Assembly (NCBI GenBank): GCA_025370075.1
Contig: CP073016.1
Coordinates: 2,666,001 to 2,730,000 of the forward strand
Reading direction: 5' to 3'
Length of the DNA: 64,000 nucleotides
From: Chryseotalea sp. WA131a
Lineage (GTDB): Bacteria > Bacteroidota > Bacteroidia > Cytophagales > Cyclobacteriaceae
Shown piece by piece: positions 9,048 to 17,333 of the stretch (positions are counted from its first letter, which is position 1; the number at the start of each line of letters is the position of its first letter). The notes beneath the pieces are model-generated. The model was not told where the DNA came from. It ran no database searches and saw only the letters and a list, made by a program, of their open reading frames with translations. The position numbers were made by a program, and so were the translations under genes.

Positions 9048-9583
9048 AAAGAAAAGAACACGCGGAATACCCAAGGTGACGCAAACGCACGGTCGGCCTG
9101 ATTATAAAGCACATCGTATAGTCCTATTGCATTGATTGCACCACGGCCACCCAGCGGTTGCGAGTAACCCAAACCTAAAAGCATGCGGTTAAAACTTCTG
9201 CGTTCGCTTCGGTTAATGAAAGTAGGGGTAGAAATGTAATTGTACTCAGCATAACCAAAAAACTGCCCACCAAAATTGTAACGCGCAAAGGGGCTAACAC
9301 CATATTGGTCTAAGTTGATCCCTAAATCAGAATAACTGGTCCGTTGCCAATTGATGCCTGTACCTACCGAAAATTGTGGTTTCACCATATAACCAATGAT
9401 TGGGTTGAGTGCGATGAAAAAATAATTGTTTCCAAATCCATCTCGCCCACCACTTAAGCCAAAACCACCACCAAAGTAACCACGCTCTTTGAAGGTATGT
9501 GGCGTTTCTTCATCGATTGTCCGTTGCGCAAATGCAGAATATGCTACCAAACCAAAAACTAACACAACCACTAACTTTTTCAT
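9044..9583 (-). CDS. Putative outer-membrane beta-barrel protein
   Basis: A 179-residue protein with a clear signal peptide (MKKLVVVLVFGLVAYSAFAQ) followed by alternating, glycine- and aromatic-rich strands (GYFGGGFGLSGG, FFIALNPIIGYMV, FARYNFGGQFFGYAEYNY, RMLLGLGYSQPLGG) and a C-terminal phenylalanine, all typical of small outer-membrane barrels. No named family was recognised and the function is unknown. It lies 13 bases downstream of the FtsB/DivIC-like gene and may share its transcript. Confidence 0.7.
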   Translation of the reverse strand: MKKLVVVLVFGLVAYSAFAQRTIDEETPHTFKERGYFGGGFGLSGGRDGFGNNYFFIALNPIIGYMVKPQFSVGTGINWQRTSYSDLGINLDQYGVSPFARYNFGGQFFGYAEYNYISTPTFINRSERRSFNRMLLGLGYSQPLGGRGAINAIGLYDVLYNQADRAFASPWVFRVFFSF

Positions 9584-9596
9584 ATCGGTATTGATT

Positions 9597-9887
9597 TTAA
9601 TCTTCTTCCTGAATGATAAAAATGTCTTCCTTTTCTTTCTTCATCAAGTACTTTTCACGAGCAAACTTCTCCAATAGTTCCTTATTCGTCAACAGCTCTT
9701 TGCGGTCTTCTTCCACTTCCTTTATTTTGGCTTGATAATATTGTTTCTCTTTTTCTAAGGTGCGCAACTTAGATCCAAGTTTGAAGCGGGAAATCAAATC
9801 GTTGGAATCCAAAAAGATCATCCATACCAAAAAACAAAGCCCGGTAACCCAATAGAAGTTCCTAAAAATGGGAGGTAAACGTTTCAT
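9597..9887 (-). CDS. FtsB/DivIC-type septum formation initiator
   Basis: A 96-residue membrane protein with one transmembrane segment (FYWVTGLCFLVWMIFL, about residues 11-26), a coiled coil (about 35-72: LRTLEKEKQYYQAKIKEVEE) and the conserved closing segment KFAREKYLMKKEKEDIFII. This is the layout of FtsB/DivIC proteins, which bridge FtsL and FtsQ in the division complex. Length is typical. It lies downstream of the eno terminator, and division genes are not otherwise present nearby, so the call rests on its own sequence. Confidence 0.88.
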   Translation of the reverse strand: MKRLPPIFRNFYWVTGLCFLVWMIFLDSNDLISRFKLGSKLRTLEKEKQYYQAKIKEVEEDRKELLTNKELLEKFAREKYLMKKEKEDIFIIQEED

Positions 9888-10111
9888 TGTTTAAAACACT
9901 TTGACAATAGTTTAAAAAATATTCTATCATTCATTTTTGATCTACGAAAAGTAAGTGATTTATTTGGTTTCAATCATGGTTATCAAATGAATCATTGATA
10001 TGTTTAGTCAAACAAGTCAGACGAGTTTCCTACAAGTCCTTTAACCCCAACATCATGGTCAAAAATGAATACTAAAGTAGGCAAAATTTGGTAAAATGCT
10101 AGCAAACAAAA

Positions 10112-10139
10112 AAAAGCCGAAGGTCTCCCCTCGGCTTTT
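10112..10139 (-). terminator. Rho-independent terminator of eno
   Basis: AAAAGCCGA and TCGGCTTTT form a nine-base stem around a ten-base loop, and on the minus strand the stem is followed by a T-rich run. It lies 21 bases after the eno stop. Confidence 0.9.
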
Positions 10140-10159
10140 CAAGTATAAGTTTTTCTCGG

Positions 10160-11437
10160 TTAAAACTTCTTGCCCGGAAAATACGCCACTTCACCCAATT
10201 CCTCTTCAATGCGGATGAGTTGATTGTATTTCGCCATCCGATCTGAGCGGGAGGCAGAACCAGTCTTGATTTGACCACAGTTCAAAGCTACCGCTAAGTC
10301 GGCAATCGTATTGTCTTCGGTTTCACCGGAGCGGTGGCTCATGATGCTTTTGTACGAATTTCGTTTGGCCAAATTCACGGCATCAATTGTTTCGGTCAAC
10401 GATCCGATTTGGTTTACCTTAATTAAGATCGCATTGCCCACGCCTTTGTCAATTCCTTCTTGCAAGCGTTTCACGTTGGTTACAAACAAATCGTCTCCTA
10501 CCAGTTGTACTTTCTTACCTACGTTGTCAGTCAATGCTTTCCAGCCAGCCCAGTCGTCTTCGGCTAAACCGTCTTCAATGGAAATGATCGGATACTTCTT
10601 TGTCCAGTTCGTCCAGTACTCGGCCATCTCCAACGGTTTCAATTTTTTACCAGACGATTTTTTAAATGTATAGGTTTTGGTTTTGCTATCGTAAAATTCG
10701 GAGGCGGCAGGATCTAGTGCAATCATGACATCCGAACCGGGTTTGAAGCCAGCCTTTTCAATAGCCTTCAATACAATCTCAATCGCTTCTTCGTTTGACT
10801 TGATATTAGGTGCAAAACCACCTTCGTCACCTACGTTGGTAGATAGACCTTGGTCATGCAATACTTTTTTCAACGTATGGAAAATCTCTGCACCCATGCG
10901 AAGTGCTTCAGAGAAAGTCTTCGCGCCTACGGGCATGACCATAAACTCTTGAAAGTCGATCGAGTTATCAGCATGGCTACCACCATTTAAGATATTCATC
11001 ATTGGTACGGGCAACGTGTTTGCGTTCACGCCACCGATGTAGCGGTATAATGATTGGCCTGCTTCCATGGCTGCCGCCTTCGCAACAGCTAATGAAACAC
11101 CTAAAATCGCATTAGCGCCCAATTTTCCTTTGTTAGGTGTACCATCAAGCTCGATCATGATTTTATCGATCAACGACTGATCGAAAACAGGGAATCCAAC
11201 TACTTCTGCAGCAATCTTGGTATTGACATTATCAACGGCCTTCAATACACCTTTGCCCATGTATTTTTTCTTGTCGCCATCGCGCAGTTCCACTGCTTCA
11301 TGCGAGCCAGTGGACGCACCCGAGGGCACAGCCGCGCGACCAAATGCACCTGATTCTGTTACTACATCAACCTCTACGGTTGGGTTTCCACGGCTATCAA
11401 GTATTTGACGTGCGTGGATGCTTTCGATTAAACTCAT
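10160..11437 (-). CDS. eno: Enolase
   Basis: A 425-residue enolase, which converts 2-phosphoglycerate to phosphoenolpyruvate in glycolysis. Signatures run from IESIHARQILDSRGNPTVEV at the start, through the mobile loop PSGASTGSHEAVELRDGD, the GGSHADNSIDFQEFMVMP segment, the metal ligands in MIALDPAASEFYD, SIEDGLAEDDW and LVGDDLFVTN, to ILIKVNQIGSLTET and the MSHRSGETED loop. All key residues appear intact and the length is normal. It has its own terminator. The upstream spacer holds the left copy of an AGATGTTAG-type repeat, with no clear promoter. Confidence 0.98.
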   Translation of the reverse strand: MSLIESIHARQILDSRGNPTVEVDVVTESGAFGRAAVPSGASTGSHEAVELRDGDKKKYMGKGVLKAVDNVNTKIAAEVVGFPVFDQSLIDKIMIELDGTPNKGKLGANAILGVSLAVAKAAAMEAGQSLYRYIGGVNANTLPVPMMNILNGGSHADNSIDFQEFMVMPVGAKTFSEALRMGAEIFHTLKKVLHDQGLSTNVGDEGGFAPNIKSNEEAIEIVLKAIEKAGFKPGSDVMIALDPAASEFYDSKTKTYTFKKSSGKKLKPLEMAEYWTNWTKKYPIISIEDGLAEDDWAGWKALTDNVGKKVQLVGDDLFVTNVKRLQEGIDKGVGNAILIKVNQIGSLTETIDAVNLAKRNSYKSIMSHRSGETEDNTIADLAVALNCGQIKTGSASRSDRMAKYNQLIRIEEELGEVAYFPGKKF

Positions 11438-11457
11438 AAGTGGATGTTAGATTTTTA

Positions 11458-11476
11458 GATGTGAGATGTTAGATTT
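11458..11476. repeat. Left arm of imperfect inverted repeat flanking the four-helix-bundle gene
   Basis: GATGTGAGATGTTAGATTT here matches, in inverted orientation, the copy at 11951-11976 apart from one extra seven-base unit there. Both arms are built from AGATGTTAG-like units, and a further GGATGTTAGATTT copy lies at 11441-11453. Confidence 0.7.
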
Positions 11477-11487
11477 ATGTTATCGAT

Positions 11488-11856
11488 TTAAGATTTAGGT
11501 TTCTTTTGATTTAAAGTCTTTAACGATGCAGCAAATATTGCAGTCAATTCATTCGATTCTTTTGTTAGCAATTCTAGCTCTTTGTCATCCTTTTTTAATA
11601 GCTCAACATCAGCCAGAAAGGTTAACCAGAAATGACTTTCATCAGCTTCCTCCAAAACTGTTTTTATCTTATTTGTGAAATCCGCATCAGATTTTCCTCT
11701 ATTTGCGGCTCTATAATTTGCAGCTACCGAAGATGATGACTTTAATAATTGGTAAGTGATAACTTTTGCGGCTTCTGATTTTGGCAACCTATTCATCAAC
11801 TTAAAAACATTAATGGCAAATTGTTTTGTCCTCGCCATTAATTCAAATTTGTCCAT
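11488..11856 (-). CDS. Four-helix-bundle (S23/IVP-like) protein
   Basis: A 122-residue all-helical protein of the four-helix-bundle family that includes the S23 proteins encoded in 23S rRNA intervening sequences and the Avd accessory proteins of retroelements. Family signatures are FAINVFKLMNRLPKSEAAKV, QLLKSSSSVAANYRAANRGKSDADF and VLEEADESHFWLTFL. Here it is a free-standing gene between eno and carA, not inside an rRNA gene, and no reverse transcriptase is nearby. It is flanked by related inverted repeats, hinting that gene and repeats moved together. The biochemical function of the free-standing type is unknown. Confidence 0.85.
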   Translation of the reverse strand: MDKFELMARTKQFAINVFKLMNRLPKSEAAKVITYQLLKSSSSVAANYRAANRGKSDADFTNKIKTVLEEADESHFWLTFLADVELLKKDDKELELLTKESNELTAIFAASLKTLNQKKPKS

Positions 11857-11950
11857 AAGCAGATGTTATATATTTTGATTTTAGATGTTAGGTGTCAAAA
11901 CTAGATTAGGTTTATTGGGAAAACTATTGTTTTCGAGTACACCACAGTCC

Positions 11951-11976
11951 AAATCTAACATCTTACATCTCACATC
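11951..11976. repeat. Right arm of imperfect inverted repeat
   Basis: The reverse complement contains GATGTGAGATG and GATGTTAGATTT, matching the arm at 11458-11476. It directly abuts the carA stop codon. Confidence 0.7.
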
Positions 11977-13062
11977 TTAAATTTTAATCATTGCCAGAAA
12001 CTGGTCAAAAAGGTATCTGGAATCATGCGGCCCTGGCGAAGCTTCTGGATGATACTGAACTGAAAACGCTTTTTTATTTTTCAACCGAATGCCCATGATG
12101 GTTTCGTCATTCAAGTGTACGTGCGTCACCTCTATTTCGGGGTGTTGCTCCAAGCCCTCGTTCTTTACTGCAAAGCCATGATTTTGCGAAGTCATTTCTC
12201 CCAAACCGGAGACCAAATTTTTTACAGGGTGATTGAGCCCTCGATGACCATGGTGCATTTTGAAAGTGGTCAGTCCTCCAGCTAAAGCCAGCAACTGATG
12301 ACCTAGGCAAATTCCAAAGACGGGTTTATCGGCCGCCAACATTTCTTTCACCGTCTTAACGGCATAATCCATTACTGATGGATCGCCCGGGCCGTTGGAG
12401 ATAAAATAACCTTCGGGATTCCACGCATTCATTTCTGTAAAAGGTGTTTTCGCTGGGAAAACTTGTACATAGCAACCTCGCTCAGCTAAGCTTCTCAAAA
12501 TATTGGTTTTGATGCCCACATCTAAGGCCGCAATTTTTATGGTTGCTTTCGCATTGCCAAAAAAGTACGGCTTCTTGGTGCTCACCACCGATGACAACTC
12601 CAAGCCATCCATCGAAGGTACTTTCTTCAATTCTGCTTTCAATTGATCGGGCGTCAACTCTGAGGAGATGATGGCATTTTGTGCACCTTTGCTGCGGATG
12701 TGGCGTACCAACTTGCGCGTGTCTACATCGGCAATACCTACGACATTGTTTTTTTCTAAATACTGCTGCAGACTTTGCTTCGAAGTTTTGCGGCTAAAAT
12801 CATCGGAGAATTCATTGATCACAATACCTTTGATCATGGGCGCGGCCGATTCTTGTTCTGCCTCTACCGTTCCGTAGTTACCGATGTGAGCGGTGGTGTT
12901 CACAATGATCTGCCCATAATACGAAGGGTCGGTGTAGATCTCTTGGTAGCCCGTCATGCCCGTGTTGAAGCAGATTTCGCCACCGCTGGTTCCTTTTTTT
13001 CCAATGGCGCGGCCTTCTACCAGCAGGCCATCTTCTAGCAATAAGTAAGCTTTATTTTGCAA
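11977..13062 (-). CDS. carA: Carbamoyl-phosphate synthase small subunit
   Basis: A 361-residue glutaminase subunit that feeds ammonia to CarB for carbamoyl phosphate, needed for arginine and pyrimidines. The N-terminal CPSase domain shows GEICFNTGMTGYQEIYTDPSY; the C-terminal class I amidotransferase domain has the nucleophile cysteine in GICLGHQ and the histidine and glutamate in QYHPEASPGPHD. The start is a TTG at 13062 (MQNKAYLLLEDG); no in-frame ATG is near, and a -7 box lies 25 bases upstream, which supports this start. carB is not adjacent, so the two subunits are made from separate loci. Confidence 0.95.
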   Translation of the reverse strand: MQNKAYLLLEDGLLVEGRAIGKKGTSGGEICFNTGMTGYQEIYTDPSYYGQIIVNTTAHIGNYGTVEAEQESAAPMIKGIVINEFSDDFSRKTSKQSLQQYLEKNNVVGIADVDTRKLVRHIRSKGAQNAIISSELTPDQLKAELKKVPSMDGLELSSVVSTKKPYFFGNAKATIKIAALDVGIKTNILRSLAERGCYVQVFPAKTPFTEMNAWNPEGYFISNGPGDPSVMDYAVKTVKEMLAADKPVFGICLGHQLLALAGGLTTFKMHHGHRGLNHPVKNLVSGLGEMTSQNHGFAVKNEGLEQHPEIEVTHVHLNDETIMGIRLKNKKAFSVQYHPEASPGPHDSRYLFDQFLAMIKI

Positions 13063-13087
13063 GGTGAGGTTTGTTTTAAAAGGTTAA

Positions 13088-13095
13088 CAAAAATA
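13088..13095 (-). promoter_or_regulatory. -7 promoter box of carA
   Basis: TATTTTTG on the minus strand matches TAnnTTTG and lies 25 bases before the TTG start of carA. No clear TTG is seen at the usual 19-base spacing. Confidence 0.4.
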
Positions 13096-13166
13096 CTTTT
13101 CGGATTGATACTGTCGCTAAAAACGCGGTTAATTCTTTCCGCATTCGATGTAAATAGGGCATAAAA

Positions 13167-13196
13167 AAAGGGATTGAACTCTCGCTCAATCCCTTT
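13167..13196 (-). terminator. Terminator of the ribosomal-protein operon
   Basis: AAAGGGATTGA pairs with TCAATCCCTTT across an eight-base loop, 19 bases after the rplQ stop, and is followed by T residues on the minus strand. It ends the long operon that begins at rplC. Confidence 0.92.
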
Positions 13197-13215
13197 CTAT
13201 ATTTTAGGCCATCCA

Positions 13216-13737
13216 CTATTCGTCTTTTTTAGATTTTTTAGTGGCTTTTTTTGGCTTTTCCTCGGTTTCGTTTACTTCGCCCTCCACTTTGGCATCTTCT
13301 ACTACGCCTTCTGCTTTCTTGGCGCGACTTCTTCGTGTTTTGGTCTTCTTTTCAACACCATCTTTTTTGTAGATGTCGTTGAAGTCAACAAGCTCCATCA
13401 TACACATGTCGGCTGCATCACCTAAACGAACTTCGCCCAATTTAATGATGCGTGTATAACCACCTGGACGGTTAGCAATACGACCCGCCACTTCACCAAA
13501 CAAAGCCTTGATAGATTCTTTGTTTTGCAAGTATGCAAACACCGTTCTGCGCGAATGTGTAGTGTTATCCTTCGATTTGGTCAGCAAAGGTTCCACATAT
13601 TTTCTCAATGCTTTTGCTTTTGCTACCGTGGTGGTAATGCGCTTGTTTAAAATAAGCGATGATGCCATGTTGGATAACAACGCATGACGGTGCGCTGATT
13701 TTCGGCCAAGATGGTTTACTTTCTTCCCGTGTCTCAT
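13216..13737 (-). CDS. rplQ: Ribosomal protein L17 with charged tail
   Basis: Large-subunit protein bL17. The core (MRHGKKVNHLGRKSAHRHAL, RVFAYLQ-type segment, RPGGYTRIIKLGEVRLGDAA) covers about 120 residues; a further 50 residues of alternating lysine and glutamate (ending KKATKKSKKDE) form the tail common in Bacteroidota L17. It is the last gene of the operon, sharing one base with the end of rpoA in a TAATG overlap, and is followed by a strong terminator. Confidence 0.97.
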   Translation of the reverse strand: MRHGKKVNHLGRKSAHRHALLSNMASSLILNKRITTTVAKAKALRKYVEPLLTKSKDNTTHSRRTVFAYLQNKESIKALFGEVAGRIANRPGGYTRIIKLGEVRLGDAADMCMMELVDFNDIYKKDGVEKKTKTRRSRAKKAEGVVEDAKVEGEVNETEEKPKKATKKSKKDE

Positions 13738-14726
13738 TAGTCTTCTTCTAATTTGTATTTTGCCAAATCCATTCCAAAGGTCAAGTTCTTATCGGCCACC
13801 AATTGCTCAAGCTCGGCCAATGATTTCTTACCAAAGTTGCGGAACTTCATCATGTCTGAAATATCCAATCGTACCAAGTCGCCAAGTGTTTTTACTTCGG
13901 CAGCTTTCAAACAATTGTACGCGCGCACCGACAAGTCCAAATCGTGAAGTTGTGTCTTCAACAACTTGCGCATGTGCAACATTTCTTCGTCAACCTGCTC
14001 TACCTCGCTATCTTTTGTTGTTTCTAATTCAATTGATTTGTCAGAGAATAAACGGAAGTGCTGGATCAAAATGAACGCTGCGCCTTCCAATGCCTTTTCT
14101 GGATGGATAGAGCCATCGGTCTCAATTTCAATCAACAATTTTTCGTAGTCAGTTTTCTGCTCAACGCGCGTGTTTTCTACACTGTACTTTACATTCTTAA
14201 TCGGTGTAAAAATCGCATCGATGGGAATGAAGCCGAATACTTGCTCGTTGGGTTTGCTTTCCTCTGCAGGCAAGTAACCTCTGCCTTTCTCAATCATCAA
14301 CTCGATTTCGAAATGTGCAGCCTCGTCTAAATTACAGATCACGTGGTCTGCATTCAAGATTTCGAAGCCAGAGGTAAACTTAGCGATATCTCCTGCTTTG
14401 AATTGCTTTTGCTTCTTGATATTGACTACTACTTTGCTATCGTTGCCTTCGCCTACTTTGCGGAAGCGAACTTGCTTCAAGTTCAAAATGATTTCGGCTA
14501 CATCTTCTACTACCCCTTCGATGGTAGAGAACTCATGAAGAACACCTGGAATTTTAATACCGGTGATCGCGTACCCTTCCAAAGACGACAATAAAATTCT
14601 GCGTAATGCATTACCGATAGTTACTCCGTACCCTTTTTCCAAAGGTTTGAAAGTAAAGAAGCCATGGAAATCATCTGATTTTTCCATCACCACTTTATCT
14701 GGCATTTGAAATGCTAATATTGACAT
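13737..14726 (-). CDS. rpoA: RNA polymerase alpha subunit
   Basis: A 329-residue alpha subunit, the assembly platform of RNA polymerase. The N-terminal dimerisation domain has PLEKGYGVTIGNALRRILLS and GYAITGIKIPGVLHEFSTI; the C-terminal DNA-binding domain carries DLDLSVRAYNCLKAAEVKT and FGKKSLAELEQLV with its helix-hairpin-helix. Length is normal. It sits in the usual place between rpsD and rplQ, 23 bases after rpsD. Confidence 0.98.
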   Translation of the reverse strand: MSILAFQMPDKVVMEKSDDFHGFFTFKPLEKGYGVTIGNALRRILLSSLEGYAITGIKIPGVLHEFSTIEGVVEDVAEIILNLKQVRFRKVGEGNDSKVVVNIKKQKQFKAGDIAKFTSGFEILNADHVICNLDEAAHFEIELMIEKGRGYLPAEESKPNEQVFGFIPIDAIFTPIKNVKYSVENTRVEQKTDYEKLLIEIETDGSIHPEKALEGAAFILIQHFRLFSDKSIELETTKDSEVEQVDEEMLHMRKLLKTQLHDLDLSVRAYNCLKAAEVKTLGDLVRLDISDMMKFRNFGKKSLAELEQLVADKNLTFGMDLAKYKLEED

Positions 14727-14749
14727 ATTGGTTTTATTACTTGTTAGAA

Positions 14750-15355
14750 TTACTTAGAGTACAATTCGACAATCAACTGCTCGTTGATATTTTCAGGAAT
14801 ATCTTGGCGTGGCGGCAAGTTGATTAATTTGCCCTCCATCTCCTTTAAATCCCACTCCAACCAGTTGTATTTTTTTGCACCTTGTATGGAGAGTGAGTTA
14901 TTGATGGCTTCCAATGACTTTGATTTTTCGCGCACCGCTACTTTATCGCCAGGGCGCAAAAACGATGAAGGGATATTCATTACTTCACCATTTACTAAAA
15001 TGTGTTTGTGCACAACCAATTGGCGAGCTGCTCTTCTGGTAGGAGCAATGCCCAAACGATACACGGTATTGTCTAAGCGAGACTCCAACATTTGAAGAAG
15101 CACTTCACCGGTTACGCCTTTTTTACGAGACGCCTTGATAAATGTATTCTCAAATTGGCGCTCTAAAATTCCATAAATGAAGCGTGCCTTCTGCTTCTCT
15201 GCTAACTGCAAAGCATATTCCGATTGCTTGCGCTTTTTTCCTTTTCCATGTTGACCTGCAGGATAGCTCTTTTTTGCCAATGTTTTTGCATCGCCAAAAA
15301 TCGGTTCGTTATACCTTCTAGAAATCCTGGTTTTGGGGCCGGTGTACCTTGCCAT
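14750..15355 (-). CDS. rpsD: Ribosomal protein S4, zinc-free type
   Basis: Small-subunit protein uS4 (201 residues), an early 16S rRNA binder. The start MARYTGPKTRISRRYNEPIF lacks the cysteine cluster found in zinc-binding S4 proteins. The S4 RNA-binding domain is visible at MLESRLDNTVYRLGIAPTRR and ARQLVVHKHILVNGE. It lies between rpsK and rpoA, 36 bases downstream of rpsK. Confidence 0.97.
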   Translation of the reverse strand: MARYTGPKTRISRRYNEPIFGDAKTLAKKSYPAGQHGKGKKRKQSEYALQLAEKQKARFIYGILERQFENTFIKASRKKGVTGEVLLQMLESRLDNTVYRLGIAPTRRAARQLVVHKHILVNGEVMNIPSSFLRPGDKVAVREKSKSLEAINNSLSIQGAKKYNWLEWDLKEMEGKLINLPPRQDIPENINEQLIVELYSK

Positions 15356-15391
15356 ATCTTGTTCTTAAATTCTTTATCTAAAATCTTACTT

Positions 15392-15796
15392 TTAAACTCT
15401 TCTCTTTTTAGGAGGACGGCAGCCGTTGTGCGGAATGGGTGTGAAATCACGAATGATCGTTACTTCTACGCCACATGCCTGAATGCTGCGGATAGCAGAC
15501 TCACGTCCGGCACCGGGGCCCTTCACAAAAACTTCTACTTTGCGTAAGCCTAACTCAAATGCTTTGGATGCACACTCTTGAGCAGCAACCTGTGCGGCAT
15601 AAGGAGTGTTTTTCTTAGAGCCTTTGAAGCCCATCTTTCCAGCCGATGCCCACGAAATCACCTGTCCGGTGCTATTGGTCATCGAGATGATGATATTGTT
15701 GAAAGTAGCGTGCACGTGTGCTTGGCCAATGGCTTCCACATTTACTACGCGCTTTTTGCTTTTGTCTTTCTTCTTTTCAACTGCAGGTGCTGCCAT
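15392..15796 (-). CDS. rpsK: Ribosomal protein S11
   Basis: Small-subunit protein uS11 (134 residues) of the platform near the mRNA exit. Typical segments are HVHATFNNIIISMTNSTGQ, WASAGKMGFKGSKKNTPYAA, GPGAGRESAIRSIQACG and the basic end GCRPPKKRRV. The N-terminus is a little extended with lysines. It lies 24 bases after rpsM. Confidence 0.97.
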   Translation of the reverse strand: MAAPAVEKKKDKSKKRVVNVEAIGQAHVHATFNNIIISMTNSTGQVISWASAGKMGFKGSKKNTPYAAQVAAQECASKAFELGLRKVEVFVKGPGAGRESAIRSIQACGVEVTIIRDFTPIPHNGCRPPKKRRV

Positions 15797-15820
15797 ACGA
15801 AAAGTATTATTGTTTAGTTG

Positions 15821-16201
15821 TTAACCTTTAACTGCTTTCTTCTTATTCGCTACTGTCTTACGCTTGCCCTTACGGGTACGTGAGTTGTTTTTTGTCTTTT
15901 GGCCACGCACTGGCAAACCTTTGCGGTGACGAAGTCCACGGTAACAACCGATGTCCATCAATCGCTTGATGCTCAATTGCACCTCCGATTTCAACGCACC
16001 TTCAATGCGGAATTGCTCTCCTATGAGTGAACGAACCAAGTTCGATTCTTCATCGGTCCAATCTTTCACCTTTTTATCCAAACTGATTTTAGCTTGGGAT
16101 AATATTTTTTGAGCTGACCTGCGGCCAATTCCAAAAATGTAGGTAAGGCTGATCTCGCCTCTTTTGTTATCCGGAATATCTACACCAGCAATACGTGCCA
16201 T
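15821..16201 (-). CDS. rpsM: Ribosomal protein S13
   Basis: Small-subunit protein uS13 (126 residues) of the head, contacting the P-site tRNA and L5. It begins MARIAGVDIPDNKRGEISLT, continues with the helix-turn segment YIFGIGRRSAQKIL, and shows YRGLRHRKGLPVRGQKTKNN before a lysine-rich tail. It follows rpmJ by two bases, as in most bacteria with this gene order. Confidence 0.97.
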   Translation of the reverse strand: MARIAGVDIPDNKRGEISLTYIFGIGRRSAQKILSQAKISLDKKVKDWTDEESNLVRSLIGEQFRIEGALKSEVQLSIKRLMDIGCYRGLRHRKGLPVRGQKTKNNSRTRKGKRKTVANKKKAVKG

Positions 16202-16203
16202 AA

Positions 16204-16320
16204 TTATCCTTGTCTTTGTTTATAACGTGGGTTCTTTTTGTTGATTACGTACAATTTTCCTTTGCGTCTGATGATTTTGCAATCAGCGCTTCGTTTTTTT
16301 ATGGATGCTCTTACTTTCAT
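16204..16320 (-). CDS. rpmJ: Ribosomal protein L36, zinc-free type
   Basis: A 38-residue bL36 beginning MKVRASIKKRSADCK and ending KKNPRYKQRQG. It was found in the gap between infA and rpsM by reading the minus strand. Of the four zinc ligands of classical L36 (C11, C14, C27, H33) only the cysteine at 14 is present; positions 11, 27 and 33 are serine, asparagine and tyrosine. This is the C-minus form, which does not bind zinc. The 12 bases between it and infA point to translation as part of the operon. Confidence 0.95.
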   Translation of the reverse strand: MKVRASIKKRSADCKIIRRKGKLYVINKKNPRYKQRQG

Positions 16321-16332
16321 ATCGTTGCTCTA

Positions 16333-16551
16333 TTACTTGTATCTAAACGTTATCCTGCCTTTGCTCAAATCGTATGGAGACATCTCTAATTTTACTTTGT
16401 CGCCTGGTAAGATGCGGATGTAGTTCATCCTCATTTTACCCGATATGTGAGCCAACACCTCATGGCCGTTTTCTAACTGCACTTTAAACATGGCATTAGA
16501 CAACGCCTCTAAAATTGTTCCGTCTTGCTCTATCGACTTTTGTTTCGCCAT
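16333..16551 (-). CDS. infA: Translation initiation factor IF-1
   Basis: A 72-residue S1/OB-fold protein that occupies the A site during initiation. It begins MAKQKSIEQDGTI, a start typical of Bacteroidota IF-1, and has FKVQLENGHEVLAHISGKMR and RILPGDKVKLEMSPYDLSKG. The ATG lies inside the last codons of map (22-base overlap), suggesting coupled translation. Confidence 0.97.
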   Translation of the reverse strand: MAKQKSIEQDGTILEALSNAMFKVQLENGHEVLAHISGKMRMNYIRILPGDKVKLEMSPYDLSKGRITFRYK

Positions 16552-17327
16552 TTATAACTATAACTCTCTTCTAAGTACTCGTGTGTTGTCAAAATCTCAG
16601 TGCCATCCTTATAGATCGCCACCATGTGTTCGAAGTGAGCCGAGGGTTTGTGGTCGTACGTTCGAATCGTCCAACCATCCTTCTCTTGCACCACTCGTTT
16701 TGTTCCCATGTTGATCATGGGCTCAATGGCGAATACCATTCCTGGCATTATCTTAGGCCCCTTCCCTCGCTTTCCGTAGTTCGGCACTTCGGGGTCTTCG
16801 TGAAGGTCTTTTCCTACTCCGTGTCCCACCAGTTCCCTCACTACTCCATATCCAAACTTTTCTACAAAACTTTGGACCGCAAATCCGATGTCACCTATTC
16901 TATTTCCGGCTTTCGCTTGTGCGATGCCGAGATAGAGCGATTCGTACGTTCGGTTCAGCAAACTCAACACCTCTTCGCTTGCACCTTCCAAGGGATAGGT
17001 ATAAGCTGAATCGCTGTGAAAGCCTTTGTACTTCACGCCACAATCAATGGCTACCACATCTCCTTCTTTCAATTCGTAGTTACTCGGAAATCCGTGTACT
17101 ACCACATCGTTTACCGAAATACAAAGGGAAGCTGGAAACGACCCATTGTAATTCTTAAAGGAAGGTATGCCGTTGTTGTCTCGTATATACGCTTCGGCAA
17201 TTTCATCCAGTTTTTTCGTTTTCACTCCAGGCTTTATGGCCTTGGCTACTTCCGCATGAGTCTTGCCCAAAATTTGAGCACTCTCCTTAATAATCTGAAT
17301 GTCCTCTGCCGATTTGTAGTGAACCAT
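16530..17327 (-). CDS. map: Methionine aminopeptidase type I
   Basis: A 265-residue enzyme that removes the initiator methionine from nascent proteins. The five metal ligands are visible: the two aspartates in AIDCGVKYKGFHSDSAYTY, the histidine in GHGVGKDLHEDPEVPNY, the glutamate in GMVFAIEPMINMG and the glutamate in AHFEHMVAI. The C-terminus is about ten residues longer than usual (SYSYKWRNKSR) because the frame runs past the infA start; whether that tail matters is unknown. It sits between secY and infA, six bases after secY. Confidence 0.97.
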   Translation of the reverse strand: MVHYKSAEDIQIIKESAQILGKTHAEVAKAIKPGVKTKKLDEIAEAYIRDNNGIPSFKNYNGSFPASLCISVNDVVVHGFPSNYELKEGDVVAIDCGVKYKGFHSDSAYTYPLEGASEEVLSLLNRTYESLYLGIAQAKAGNRIGDIGFAVQSFVEKFGYGVVRELVGHGVGKDLHEDPEVPNYGKRGKGPKIMPGMVFAIEPMINMGTKRVVQEKDGWTIRTYDHKPSAHFEHMVAIYKDGTEILTTHEYLEESYSYKWRNKSR

Positions 17328-17333
17328 TCAACT

